Assembly (NCBI RefSeq): GCF_003590095.1
Contig: NC_039483.1
Span: 1,116,001 to 1,180,000, forward strand
DNA: 64,000 nucleotides
Source: Trichoplusia ni
Taxonomy: Eukaryota > Arthropoda > Insecta > Lepidoptera > Noctuidae
Direction of reading: 5' to 3'
In this document: positions 11,374 through 23,106 of the stretch, in pieces
How positions within the stretch are numbered: the first letter of the stretch is position 1
Layout: each line of letters opens with the position of its first letter
Notes under the pieces: model-generated
Seen by the model: the letters and a program-made list of their open reading frames with translations, nothing else
The model's database searches: none
What the model was told of the DNA's origin: nothing
Made by a program: the position numbers and the translations under genes

Positions 11374-11748
11374 TACAGGGTGTCCCAAAACTCAACGATA
11401 ATCTGAGACCGGATGAAAGGCCAAGTGATAATATATCAGGGAAAAAAATGAAAAAACAATGCCAAATCACTCAGTTCAGCGATAAGAGACATTTTTTTTG
11501 CATTGCATTAGTTTATAGTTGCGATTAATAGCATCGTTAATGAAAATCCCGAAATTAAAAAAAAACAGCGAAATTGTTAAATTAGAGATCACAGGACTTG
11601 AAAATGCGACGAAGGATGTCGGATTTCAACTTTTTATATGTCTCTTATTGCTGAACTGAGTGATATGGATTTTTTATTTCCCCTGATCTGTTATCACTTG
11701 GCCTTTCATCCGGTCTCAGATTATCGTTGAGTTTTGGAACATCCTGTA
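11374..11748. mobile_element. Foldback MITE with about 120-bp terminal inverted repeats
   Basis: The element runs from CAGGGTGTCCCAAAACTC to its inverted copy ending CATCCTG. The two arms match for about 120 bp, with near identity over the first 55 (AACGATAATCTGAGACCGG and onward), and sit about 130 bp apart. TATA flanks both ends, which is compatible with a TA target duplication as used by Tc1/mariner-type transposases. There is no coding capacity, so it would depend on a transposase supplied elsewhere. The family assignment is inference. Confidence 0.85.
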
Positions 11749-12506
11749 TAACGCTATTTACTAGTCTGAGAATCATTTATTATTAGCTATTGATTTGATT
11801 GTACGTGACTTTGTTTTCTACTTATTAGTATTTTTTTTTCTTTTGACTAATCGCAAGCCTTTTTTGCTTGAATGAGGTTTGCCATACGTCTGGATTTCCC
11901 CGTTTTCGTTCTAGTTTATAGGTCATGCTTGGAGAGTCCGGCGAGTCTTTTTGTGGTTGGAGTATTGAAAAATTAAGTCTAGAGGCACGAACCAAGCACT
12001 CTACGCCACGAACAAAAGATGGAACGAAGAAAATCGTGCGATTAAAAACAAGCTGTTCATAAATATTCGATGTCATTCAACCTTAGACCTATAAACCTTA
12101 TAGCTACTATGGCATCAAATTGATTGCGTTTTCCTCCTTCTAGCGGGAGTTCGTAGAGTTACCGAAATCTGTTGTCCTGCTTGATAACAACTAATATGTC
12201 GTATTAAATAACATGTAATACTTAAAAGGTAAAATCATTGAAATGTGGAGCAATGTCCCTATCTTCCCAATACCTGCGCCATCTATGTTTAGATCATCAC
12301 CTCGTTTTGATATTCACTAAACATTTCATTTTACGACAATTAATCGTTTACAGCGCTCATCACTGGCTTAATGGCGGCACTTCCGGTTCATAGTCATTAC
12401 ACGTAACGCATAAAAAACTAAGAAATGCTATAAAATATGAAATTTTCTTGAAACATTATGTTTGAGCTATGTTTTATGATAATAACATGAGCTAGTTATC
12501 AAATAC

Positions 12507-12576
12507 CGTTATAGTTCAGTGGCTGGTGTGTTCGGATATACGACTTTTGTTGTTCGACTCCAACCTTTATACTGGA
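12507..12576 (+). repeat. tRNA-like relic
   Basis: TAGTTCAGTGG followed about 35 nt later by GTTCGACTCC resembles the A and B boxes of a tRNA promoter. The flanking stems do not pair as in a working tRNA. Most likely the head of a decayed tRNA-derived SINE. Confidence 0.3.
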
Positions 12577-13080
12577 AAACTCTATACTTGTTTAAACAGG
12601 TTCCATTGACAAGGCTTTTATTTCTATTTCTACATTGAGGTATGAAAATTGAACATATTGTTTGTAGACGTTATCGTACAAGTATGGAAGACTATCAGTA
12701 CTGGCATAATAGGAAAATTTAGAAATTTAAAAACTTTTGAGAACTCGCAGAATATGTACATACTTAGAGGTCGCTGAAAATTGACACGGTTTGCAAATCT
12801 AACTTTTACAGCGACTTAGGTACATTGATGGCCGTCGTACTTACCTCACAAATCAATAGATTTCTCAACTTCTTAAAAGATTAAAAGCTTAAAGAACAGT
12901 TTTTCATAGAAAAGCGAGTACCACAGTAACATCGGCTACCGTGCTCTGTGCTTCGTCCGTTTGTTTGTCAGCTGCGCACGCGCTGGGTGGCCTTCGGAGA
13001 ACTCTTTATTCAGGCTCCAGTAGGTGAGAGGAAACGCAATGGTGTTGTGTAACCGGTTCATATACCCACTTATAACTTAC

Positions 13081-13235
13081 GTAAAGCTTACTAATTTTGT
13101 AAACGCGAAAGTTTTTATATGTACGGATGCTTGTTCCTCTTTTACAGAAAAAAACACTGAACAGATTTAGATGACACTCGGTACATAGATAGTTTATAGG
13201 TAACTAGCATTACCAAAAATAACAGTTTTTGTATC
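13081..13235. repeat. R10-type retroposon remnant
   Basis: ACGCGAAAGTTTTTATATGT, CTGAACAGATTTAGATGA and CATAGATAGTTTATAGG are shared with the copy at 60656 and belong to a repeat type common in moth genomes. The 5' end of the element, with its CCGCGGGC signature, is lost here. Confidence 0.55.
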
Positions 13236-13437
13236 GGGGTTGGGTGGGTTAAAATCAATGGCGATGCTTGTAAGTAAATAAGTACAATTAATGGAGATTG
13301 TAAAATTGTCACAAGAATGAATTTTCATTTACCTAAATGATTGAACGTGAACACGAATGAAGACACATATAAATACATTCACAATCACATGGAAATCACG
13401 AAACAGCAGTTCTCATTTCACTCTTTGAAATTGAGTA

Positions 13438-13698
13438 ACATTATCGCGTGAGTCCAGGCGGAAACTAAAACCTATCCTCTAAAAGGAGGAAAACCTCCAT
13501 AGGAGGTTATTTATGATTGAGGCTTATTCATCTAGTTTAGATTGAGGCGGGATTGTCCGAAAGGGTTATCTTGGCCCCGGTACACAAAGGGCAAACGGAA
13601 GAAAATGGGTGGGTTTTAGTCAGTAGGAGAATGACACTCCCTTCAGCTTAACCAAAGCGCAAGGAGTCATTTAATGATATCCCGTCCGACAAAAAAGG
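13438..13698 (+). repeat. R13 retroposon copy
   Basis: It contains TCTAAAAGGAGGAAAACCTCC, GAAAATGGGTGGGTTTTAGT, GACACTCCCTTC and GTCATTTAATGATATCCCG. A minus-strand relative lies at 39996-40150, sharing the GACACTCCC and CATTGGATGAT blocks. Short pieces also resemble the R7 copies. Family name unknown; repetitive status rests on copies inside this window. Confidence 0.55.
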
Positions 13699-14634
13699 TA
13701 GTATTTAGGTATGGCTTGTTTTCCGTGTACATCAGTGTATCTATTCGACTATTGGTACATCCTAAACCGTACCTTGCTGAGGTAAATAAAAACTCACGTC
13801 AAATAAATTAGCCAGATAAAAACAAGGAAATACAGTTAGAAGATCAATTAATTACCTTTCCTAGAAAGTCGAATAATTGATTCGCAACATCGCAACGCAA
13901 TCCATTGTTTCTTCTTAGAAAAAATGACTATTTTTAGAAATAAGGAAATTACTCATCTATTATACACTTAGAGATTTTTGAATGTAATCGAATGTGTATA
14001 AACATATTTACATTTTTTTCATAAACTTTCATTATTTTACACCTGACACAACCTAGGATTCCAACACAACATTAAAAAAGCAAAAGACACAAAACAATCG
14101 CAATGATTAGGAAATCAGTCCAAACAACTCAATAAAGTTCACGCCGGTAAAGTTAAACTAATATTTTTCCGCACAATACAACAGCTATTTACATTCTACG
14201 TACTGATGAATTTATCTATGTTTATAGAAACCAGTTAATCTGTTTGTGGATTCTGGATGGAACACAGACACATTGGGAACTCAATAAAATCTCATTTAAC
14301 ATTTACAATGGGCTGGTATTTATTTAAGTGGTATTATGGTTTGCCACCCGCGGCCGGCCACACATAAAATCGACCTCACGTGCTAGTTTTATTGTTCCTT
14401 GAGTACGCAGATACACCTTATTTTTGTTCTTACGTATAAATAGGTGGGACTGTATTCAATCTTTTGCTAGTGCTTGCGGCTATACACATCATGTTAGAGA
14501 ATAACACGATTTGTGCTGGTCCCGGTAATGGTTATGATTTCCAACTTATTTATACATAGGTAGATTAGGTAGGTATGTCTAGGGTGCAAAACGATGGGAG
14601 GCAAAAATGTCTTCTCGTGTATCCACTGTAATTA

Positions 14635-14737
14635 GCGAAAACGTATCATCATCATCATCATCAGCCTATCGCAGTCCACCGCTGGACATAGGCCTCTGCA
14701 AGTGCACGCCACTGATCGATTTTCGGCGAAAACGTAT
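14635..14737 (-). mobile_element. 79-bp LINE 3' stub with perfect 12-bp target duplications
   Basis: GCGAAAACGTAT is present at 14635-14646 and again at 14726-14737. Between them, read on the minus strand, lies the extreme 3' end of a non-LTR retrotransposon: the last codons of ORF2 (residues DQWRALAEAYVQRWTAIG, then a stop) and a (GAT)n tail. The extreme 5' truncation and clean duplications are hallmarks of target-primed reverse transcription. Confidence 0.9.
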
Positions 14738-15229
14738 AATCAAAAAGAAATATTTATGATAAATTCTGCCATTTTAAATTTTGATAAAATAATGTAGGAA
14801 AATGGTAGTGGGTGGGTTGTGTATATGTACCTGGTGGCTGGTTGGTATAAATTCTATCGCATCAAATGACCATACTTCTAACTTAACAGTAGCTCTACCT
14901 ATTGACATTTAATGTTAACTAACGGAATCTTGGAATAGTAAGTTTTCTATCACATCTAGAAGTGTTGACATGATTTGTTTAGTTTAGCTATTCACCGACA
15001 GAGGTCACTGTTACAAATCTCATGATCAGACATTGGTTCTTTAATTTACAAAATAACTACAAAAATAATAATAATGTTTATAATAACGACTATCTAGAAC
15101 TTTTAAATTTCTTAGTTTGGTTAGTTTTAGTTGTCCTTTTTTTAGAATGTGTTTTTAACGAGAGCAAAATGACAGTTAATATTCAATATGGCATAACGAA
15201 ACGAATGAAAGGCATTGACTAAAAACAAA

Positions 15230-16099
15230 ATGACGTTTGTTGACAGTTGTGCTTTGTTATCGTCTAGATTATTTTCTACATTTTTTATAAGAACAAAATT
15301 TTTGTGTACTAATACAGTCAGATTTCATATGGATGTAAGAGATGAAGCAAAGTCGACAATGGAACTTGTCAATATCCCGTCGATTGTGTCCATTTACCGG
15401 CAGGCGCTGAAAACGTTCGATGACAATAGCAAACGTAATCTTAATACAAACTTGAGCAAGCTGAAATCTATGATGGATAAACTAAAATCGGAAGATTTGG
15501 GATTCGATAAAACTTTAGGCGAATACGAAATTTGGAGTTCACCAAACAAAGCACCATGTACGTATATAGAAGTGTTCCAGAATAGTCAAATAAACATGAG
15601 TATTTTTGTTTTGAAGCCGGGTTTCAAAATGCCTCTGCACGATCACCCTCACATGCACGGCTTATTGAAAGTGATATCGGGCGCTGTGAATATCCGCAGT
15701 TTTTCGGAGTTTCCTCTGAAAGAAGCAGTTAATTTGATAGATTTCAAAGTCCGAGCGAAGCACGAAGCAGCGCGCCTGGCTCAGGGCATCCACAAGCGAA
15801 GAAGACTATTTGCAGAAGTAACCAGCAATCGTATTTGCACAGCTGATGCCGAGACTTGCACATTAACACCAACTATATCCAACTACCATGAACTGGAAGC
15901 CTTGGACCTACCGGCAGCATTCTTTGACATCCTCTCACCACCTTACGATACACTAATAGAAGGTATTGGACCAAGAAGGTGTCGCTACTATAGTGTTGCT
16001 AATGAAATCAGCTCTAATTTAGTAGAACTACAAGAAACAGAAGTGCCAAAATGTTTCTTTTGTGATCAAGCACCTTATTTAGGGCCATTGCTTGGCTAG
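15230..16099 (+). CDS. ADO: 2-aminoethanethiol (cysteamine) dioxygenase, PCO/ADO family
   Basis: A non-haem iron thiol dioxygenase of 289 residues in one exon. Family members oxidise cysteamine to hypotaurine and N-terminal cysteines of proteins, feeding the oxygen-dependent Arg/N-degron route. The cupin core carries HDHPHMHG at residues 137-144, giving iron ligands His137 and His139. The third ligand is most likely His220, in the YHEL segment after the CTLTP motif (210-214). Other family marks are LSKLKSMM (75-82), the PPYD-type loop and the C-terminal PYLGP. The human protein is 270 residues. I chose the ATG at 15230 because a TGA lies in frame at 15206 and CAAAATG is a good insect start context. 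The first 33 residues are rich in Phe, Leu, Ser and Arg and could target mitochondria, or translation could begin at Met34, whose context is weaker. The lack of introns could reflect an old retroposition or an ancestral state. Identification is firm; cellular location is not. Confidence 0.95.
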   Translation: MTFVDSCALLSSRLFSTFFIRTKFLCTNTVRFHMDVRDEAKSTMELVNIPSIVSIYRQALKTFDDNSKRNLNTNLSKLKSMMDKLKSEDLGFDKTLGEYEIWSSPNKAPCTYIEVFQNSQINMSIFVLKPGFKMPLHDHPHMHGLLKVISGAVNIRSFSEFPLKEAVNLIDFKVRAKHEAARLAQGIHKRRRLFAEVTSNRICTADAETCTLTPTISNYHELEALDLPAAFFDILSPPYDTLIEGIGPRRCRYYSVANEISSNLVELQETEVPKCFFCDQAPYLGPLLG

Positions 16100-17505
16100 G
16101 TACAAATTAATTATGTAGGTAGGTAGCTATTTGAATTGAGGGTTTTGCAAATTAAGTATGAAGGTCCAAGTTAAGTTCCTGGTGATGCAACTTCATTGGT
16201 GACTTATGCCAGTTATGGTATCAAAATTTATAGTGCAAATTGAATGTGCATTATCTTGAAACTGTTTATATCCTTTTTGTTTTAAGTCTAACCTCACAAT
16301 CATGATATTAAGACATCCACCATAAGTTACCATTAAGTATACCCATAGTTATGTGAATACCCTTCCATTTGCTTGATAATTATTGCATTTATACTTCCTA
16401 AATACGTAAGAATCATCATTTTCTATTTCATATGATAATTATGATGAAATAGTGAGTCATTGTATCCATACCTGCACACTTTGTAGATAACTTATAATTT
16501 TCATTTTTAATTGGCAACTAGAAGATTATGACTGTATTATTGTTTAATGTTGTTTTGTACCTCATATTATAAGTCTGGCTATTATTCTTATTGGATTCAA
16601 TACATTTTTTTCGCTTTGTAATTGCATGAACATATTTCACCAAAAAATAATGTTTTGGTTGTTTTTAAAATTACTATTTTCTGTTTGGTTTCCTATAAAC
16701 TATATTCTTGTAATCTTTCTTTTTCGATGACTTTTCTTCTAGATAGGACTTAGCAGTTCCTTTGCTCATTAATTACAAGATAATTGCTAGAATGTTTTAA
16801 GTCTATTGTTTATTTTTACCACTACCTGTGTCATTAGTATTGTTTATGTTATGTAAATGTTCGACCATTGTGCATGCATGACATAGCCATAATATTTAAC
16901 TAGTTTTGTTCATTGAATTGTTCACAATGCATGAGGCCATAGTGGGGAACTGTTGTCATCACAATCATTATATAATGACGAACTCCATTTTATAAAAATG
17001 AAGTTCTGCCCGTCAAAATGAGGCTCTAAAAGTAATTTTTATTAACATGACAATAAAATTAATGAAACGTCACAAAATTGTAATTGGTTTAAATAATTAT
17101 GTATTTCGTATTTTCGTACACTGTCATCAAATCCATTTTTTTTAAAGAGTATTTTATGTCATTTTAAGATTAAAGTGAAGTAAAATATGAACATTCCAAA
17201 CGAAACATAGATACATGTCATTGTTTAGATAGAGGAATATTGATTAGTTACTGATCTCTAAGACCGTTATATGTAACTGAAATGTAATAGTTTAAATAAT
17301 TGTTACTAATAGGAACGATAGGTCTCGCCTTATGAAGATTTTTAGTCAACAAAACGTGATTCTCGGAGTGATGCCAGAATTTATAAATTTGTAACTAAAT
17401 TAATGAATGTATTGTAATTAATTAAGGAACATTGTTTAGAAATAAGTTTCGTTCCCCAGGAATAGTATTGATTGTTTTGTTAATAAAATCTTTAATTTGT
17501 TCTTG
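16100..17505 (+). other. Probable ADO 3' UTR
   Basis: AT-rich DNA without frames follows the ADO stop. An AATAAA at 17482-17487 followed by a T/G-rich stretch (TTGTTCTTGGTGTATTTT) is the best cleavage signal, implying a 3' UTR of about 1.4 kb. Earlier weak signals could give shorter transcripts. Transcript extent is inference. Confidence 0.5.
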
Positions 17506-20500
17506 GTGTATTTTATTCAGTTCTTAAATTAGTAATTGTGGCAAACTGATTGGCAAAGAAAGGAAATACAAATCTATCAAGGAATCTAAAACAAAAACGA
17601 CATAATAGTATTAATTAATTGATTTATTGAATTATAACAGCAGCATAAACTAAATGGTACACACATTAACAATTGCACACATTACATTCATTTTGAGAAT
17701 ATTTGCAGAGCAGTCACAACATGCAGGCTAAAATGCTAAAATAAGGCAAAGGTTTTTCCAACATTTTTCCTTGACCACATTTTAATATTATGAAACATTA
17801 ATCTTAAGTCCCGAGGAAAATAATACGAAAACACTTGAACTACAGTCAGCAAATAAGGTAGATTACATTTATCTCAACTGTATAAGACATTCCTTGCCAC
17901 TATGGAATTTAAGTGAAGTGGTATTTGTAGAAACAAAACGACTTAAAATAATATGATTCATCATGGCAAGGAGTTTACATTAAAAAACTCCTGTTAAACC
18001 TTTTATAAACTATGCCTGCTGATTGTATCTATGAATATGGTATGGTAAACATTGTTTATTTAAGTAGGCATGACGAAGGAGTGTGGGTACATTGCACTTA
18101 ATGTACTGCAATATCTGATTTGAACTATAAATGCAATAAGGATGAAAATTGCTTGTTAAAATCGTAATTTAATGAGTAATGGATTATCTCATAGACAAAA
18201 AATCCTAGATCTTTATAACGTGGTTTTCCAAGAATTTGTTGAATATAATGTTTATTTCTAGAATTATCTGTATTTACACGAGATTATACACTACTATCGG
18301 ACCGATGACCTAAAAAAGGTAGCTTTGTGGAGCAACTGAGGGGGGCCTATTTCCAGCAGTGGACTGCCATAGGCCGAGTTGATTAAATGAGATGATTCTT
18401 TAAACATCTATAATAGAAACGAGTAACGATATTTTATACAAGGAGTGAGTATTACGCATGTTTACTAAAGCAAACCTACAACAAAATTAGCACGTAATAA
18501 TACGTTGTAAGAATTACTGTCTTTGTTTTAAAAAAACACGTAATACCGACCGTATGGATCACTAGGTATATCTTTGTTGATTACGTTGAACATTTTCCTC
18601 AGAGCGTTACGTTTCCCAAGTCACATAGTTTCTTAAGCTTGAGTTATCAATACCTGTCAATCTTATGACACGAACATTTGTTATCGTAACTTTATCGGAC
18701 GATATCCTTGGTATTTTCGTGTTTATTACGAAAACATTTTCGCAAATAAACAAGTGTTTTGACCTTCGACAGTACTTGTTTTGTAATACTAGTTGTGAAA
18801 CTTGTATTTTAATTCTGTGGGTCAGTTTTATCCAAATTTATGTTATTATAATTTACTGTGTGAGCAACTTTAGGTTGAACTCTCAGTAAAAAGTTAAAAA
18901 AACTAGGAGAATTCTATTATTAACGTACTACCTCACTTAAAAATATTTATTTAAGAGCAATCAGCAGAAATTTGTGTAAATTTTAATGCTCTTTAAGGTC
19001 ACATAGGTCTTCAGTAGCTAATTAGGTACCGCTAAATGTAGATAAAAAACGAGCATTTAAAACATTATTTCTTATTCCTTCGACCTGAATTCGCGATACT
19101 TTAGTCACAGCTAGATAACTCGCTTATCAACTTATATCTATAGCAATACGAAATCAAAATGAGCAGTATAAAAATATTGTGATTGATTGCCGAATATTAT
19201 TTATTCGATTTAAAATAGTGCGCAAAATATAAACAGCTCGGCACGTAACGTTTATCAAATTATATTGAGCATTTTCAATTCACTGTCGTTATACAAAATA
19301 TTTGCAGAAGGTTCCGATTTTGTGACTCAAGAATCGAGAATCGTCTAAAAAGTAAAGTAGTGTAAGTTGGTATCAAAACATCAAGATATCTAAGAATTAC
19401 AGCTATAGAGCTTTATCTTACTATAGGAGCCAATAATAAATCATCAGCAAGATGAAACTTAAAAATTAAAGACCCTAAAGTAAAAAAAAATACCCCCAAA
19501 AACTTATGACTGGCTTGACCGAATTATATCGAACATATCTACGAACACTCGGCCACAATTATTATTTAATACAAACGAAACAAAATTCAAACCGTTCTAT
19601 CCGTTCGGGAGCTATGATGCCACAGAAAACGAACAGATTAAATTTAATATTGACCATATTAACTATTTATTGATGCTTCGACAAAACAATTTGTCAGTTT
19701 ATGATATTTTATTCAGATTAATTATTTGCCATAATCTTTTTTACCATGAACCTTCTGCGAATCATTTTGTATAGTTGTACCTTACATACAAGCCGAAATG
19801 CTTAATCTAATCACAATAAGAATTGAGAAATCTATTTTACTTTAACGCTAAATGCCTGAACACGATAGAATTTCACAAAAATATTTATACATTACACTCT
19901 TCCGATCAGTCGTATCACAATTCCATCCATATTTTATTCATATAGCAACATTGATGTATAAACCCTGGATGCAAAGTATTCCAGTCTAAACCTGATTTTG
20001 AAAAACGTATTTTCAAATATGCTAGCATCGTAAAAACAACTTTAGGACATGCACGTAAGGTTGAATTTCTAATACTCGTTATATGTATCGAGGGTTTCCA
20101 TACATCAATGCTTACGAAGTAACGTCAACGACTTTAAATTATATCCTTTCCCATTTTAGAACTATGAATTACATTTAAAGACATTTTTATAGACTTATTT
20201 AGACATTTACACATACATTTACGAATATATGTTCCATGATTTTTAACATATTTTACTATGAAGTCTTACTGCTATTATATAGCTATTTTTCTGCTCTATA
20301 CATGAGTGGTATAGTTTTGCAACGGCAGTGCGAATTGTTATTCGATTTCCGCAAGAAGCACATTCAGTGTATTAAATGGTAAAAAAAGGAAACAAAAAGA
20401 AGTACATAATCATCTTGAATTTATATTTACTATCTCGGTCACACTTATTCTTATCAAGCCATGAGTAAGTAAGACAACAATATAGTTACGTATTCATTAT

Positions 20501-22540
20501 GGGACAGTATTTTTAGAACATTTTTTTCTAAAACAAATGATTTCAGTTTTCTGTTCCTATCCACTATTTACTTTATGGTGTACTTTTTAAAATGTTGAGT
20601 AAAATAAAAGAATATGGGAGATTTCAAAATTATTCTTATTATATTTGTGACGCGATAAAAAGCTCAATTTGCAAGTAAGTCAAACTAAATTGGTCCACAT
20701 ATAAAAATAAGCGGTTTGTTCGTAGTTAGACTAAAATTCAAGTTTGAATAGACAAGTATTTAGTAATTTCTTATTTACAGTAATATTTTTACTATTAAAT
20801 ATATTATTTTATACAATATATTTAACTATTACCAAGGTTAATAAATGTCTTCAAATATTAAGATATTTAAATCCAGTCTAAATAAGACAGTCAAAAACAC
20901 ATAAATAACACTTCAGGACAAAATTAGGGAAGCACACAATTTATTTATTATTATTATATATTTTTTTACCTTCGTTTGCACATTTGAAGTAAATTTCAGT
21001 TATTTTAGAAGGGCTTTAATCGCATTAAATATTTATGTTTTGTTTTAGATTAAATAAAGAATCATCAAGAAGAAAGAAGCTAGAATAAAATCGTAAAACT
21101 TTGATATCTAACATTCGCTTACACGTTAGATCCAGATATCGTCAACCCAAATAGTGGTGCCTCTAATTTTGGCCAGAAGTGTAAATATAAATATCATGAA
21201 TAATAATTAATTCCAGATATTCTACTTACAATATAGTGATTGTTCTAAGTGATCTATGCTACGGGCAGTGTTAGGGTACAATGAAAATGCATGCGTGGAT
21301 TATATCTACTACATTTATTTTACTGGACAAAGTCTTATATAATAAAGATTATTTTTTAATGAGCAGTTAGTTCGAAAGTTGCTTTACTACATATATTTCT
21401 GTTTTAATTCCAGCAAACGCATTTAAATAAAGTAGAGCTACTTTCAAAAATATTTTTCAAGCTTTTTAAATGCGTTATAGTAAATATTTTTCGTATAAAC
21501 TATGAGCAGAATCAATTTCAGTTTTTTTTAGTATAGTTTTTTGAACATATCTCAGTAGCACCTAGGTACACTGTTGTGAGCAAGAGAGCCTAACAATTAA
21601 ATAAAGTCATGTAAGCCACGTAATTATTATGGGACAAATGTTTAACAAAATTATTAATAAAAAAAATTTATATATTTTCTATGGTTGTCTTGAATGCATG
21701 CCTTATAATTGAATGGGTAGCTTTATCACAAAATAAAAATTGCTGTTTATTTATGGTAACAAAACAGCAGTGTTGCCAACATTTGACCTCAAATAATTAC
21801 GCATTTGATTGGTCCAAAATGATCCGCACCTAAACCTAACAAGACTAGTAGTGCGTTGTATAGAAATAACTGAAAAACTATCATATAATTTGCGATTTAA
21901 CAAAGTGCGTAAAATTTTCAATGAAACATTTAGGTTTTATTAATGAATATTGCTTTAAACATAGGAGACTTATAGCCATATGCTTAAGCCAAATGATGTT
22001 CTAAAATATCTCTTCATCTACTGTCACACACTCGATAGATAATTTGAAAAAGACAACATGACACCCAAGAGCAACATTTTGTTTTTTTTTTAAATGCTAA
22101 TGGATTATCTTCACTAGCAAAGGGCCAACACAAGTCATAAAGTTAAATTATTGCAGTTGTAGAAGCCGACGTACAGGAACCCTCACACCTGCTATTTAAA
22201 ATCTCTTAAATTATTAGTATAGACGAAAGATACAAAATTACTGGTCATAAAAGCCATAATGTCTTACGCACAATGTTAAAACGCATTACAGTTAATTATT
22301 AAAAATTAATTGTATATTATTTTTCGATTAATTAAAGAAAAATATAAAGTCGCTCTGCGATTGAGTTTCGATTAAAATAATGTTAAAAAAATGATTTATC
22401 AACAATTCCGTCGCTTTAAGATATATTTAAATTAATTTATTTAACACTTTAGATATACGAGCTTTTCCGGCCAATTTGGAATCAGCTGAACATAATTCTT
22501 AAGGCAATATAATATTAATTGTGATAGATTCTGTTAGATT
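17506..22540. other. AT-rich intergenic DNA between convergent genes
   Basis: Apart from a short LINE stub at 18331-18398 I see no gene, RNA or clear repeat. The 74-codon frame at 18665 is hydrophobic, AT-driven and unlike any family I know. This is the spacer between the 3' ends of ADO (plus) and PGM3 (minus). Confidence 0.5.
18331..18398 (+). mobile_element. LINE 3' stub
   Basis: GGGGCCTATTTCCAGCAGTG followed by GACTGCCATAGGCCGAGTTG is the plus-strand counterpart of the LINE 3' end at 14647-14725 (GGCCTATGTCCAGCGGTGGAC). It is decayed by a frameshift in the last codons and has no clean target duplication. Confidence 0.65.
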
Positions 22541-22544
22541 TATT
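22539..22544 (-). terminator. Possible PGM3 polyadenylation signal
   Basis: TTTATT on the plus strand reads AATAAA on the minus strand, about 475 nt downstream of the PGM3 stop. Another lies near 22437. Neither is confirmed. Confidence 0.3.
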
Positions 22545-23019
22545 CACTTACATGGAGTCATAAAGTATATAATCTCAATATTTTAAAATGTCTAAAACCG
22601 CCAATGTTCTGGACAGTAAATTACTTATGTATGTTCACGTCAAACCTCAATTCTTTTGAATACTTTTTAAACATATTATAATAACGCTATTGATCAAACA
22701 GATCTCAACTATCAAATTGTTTGGCATTTTAAATACCGTAAACAAGTAATAGACTGTGACGTCACAAAATTATATCAACACTCAACTGTTTAATTCACAT
22801 ACAAATATGCACCTCAACGTTATTACAATAGATTACATTTTCGTCTATATTGAGCTTAGACTCATGATAATTGATCTCATGATAATTCTCTTCCTGAAGG
22901 TTGTAAGTGCAATCTATCGTGTATCACAAGAATGTACCTTAAGTTTAACACAATAGATTCTGTTTTGTCTTTATGTATTGAGCGTAGACTCCAGTTGTTG
23001 TATCGTGTATATGTTATAT

Positions 23020-23106
23020 CTACGCGGGTAGCTCTGGACGGGCCCCGACGCCGCCGGCTAAGTCAAACACAGCTTGTGCTACTTCCGCCGCTAGTTTGTC
23101 TGCGTT
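23020..23106 (-). CDS. PGM3: PGM3 exon 12 (C-terminus and stop)
   Basis: 87 nt encoding 28 residues (NADKLAAEVAQAVFDLAGG and nine more) and a TAG stop at 23020-23022. The VFDLAGGVG ending is conserved in the family. Acceptor TCACAG. Confidence 0.95.
   Translation of the reverse strand, partial: NADKLAAEVAQAVFDLAGGVGARPELPA

Noticed and set aside
15215..15229. An extended ADO frame starting from TTG at 15215.
   Set aside because: TTG is not a usual start in animals; the ATG at 15230 in a CAAAATG context follows an in-frame TGA at 15206.
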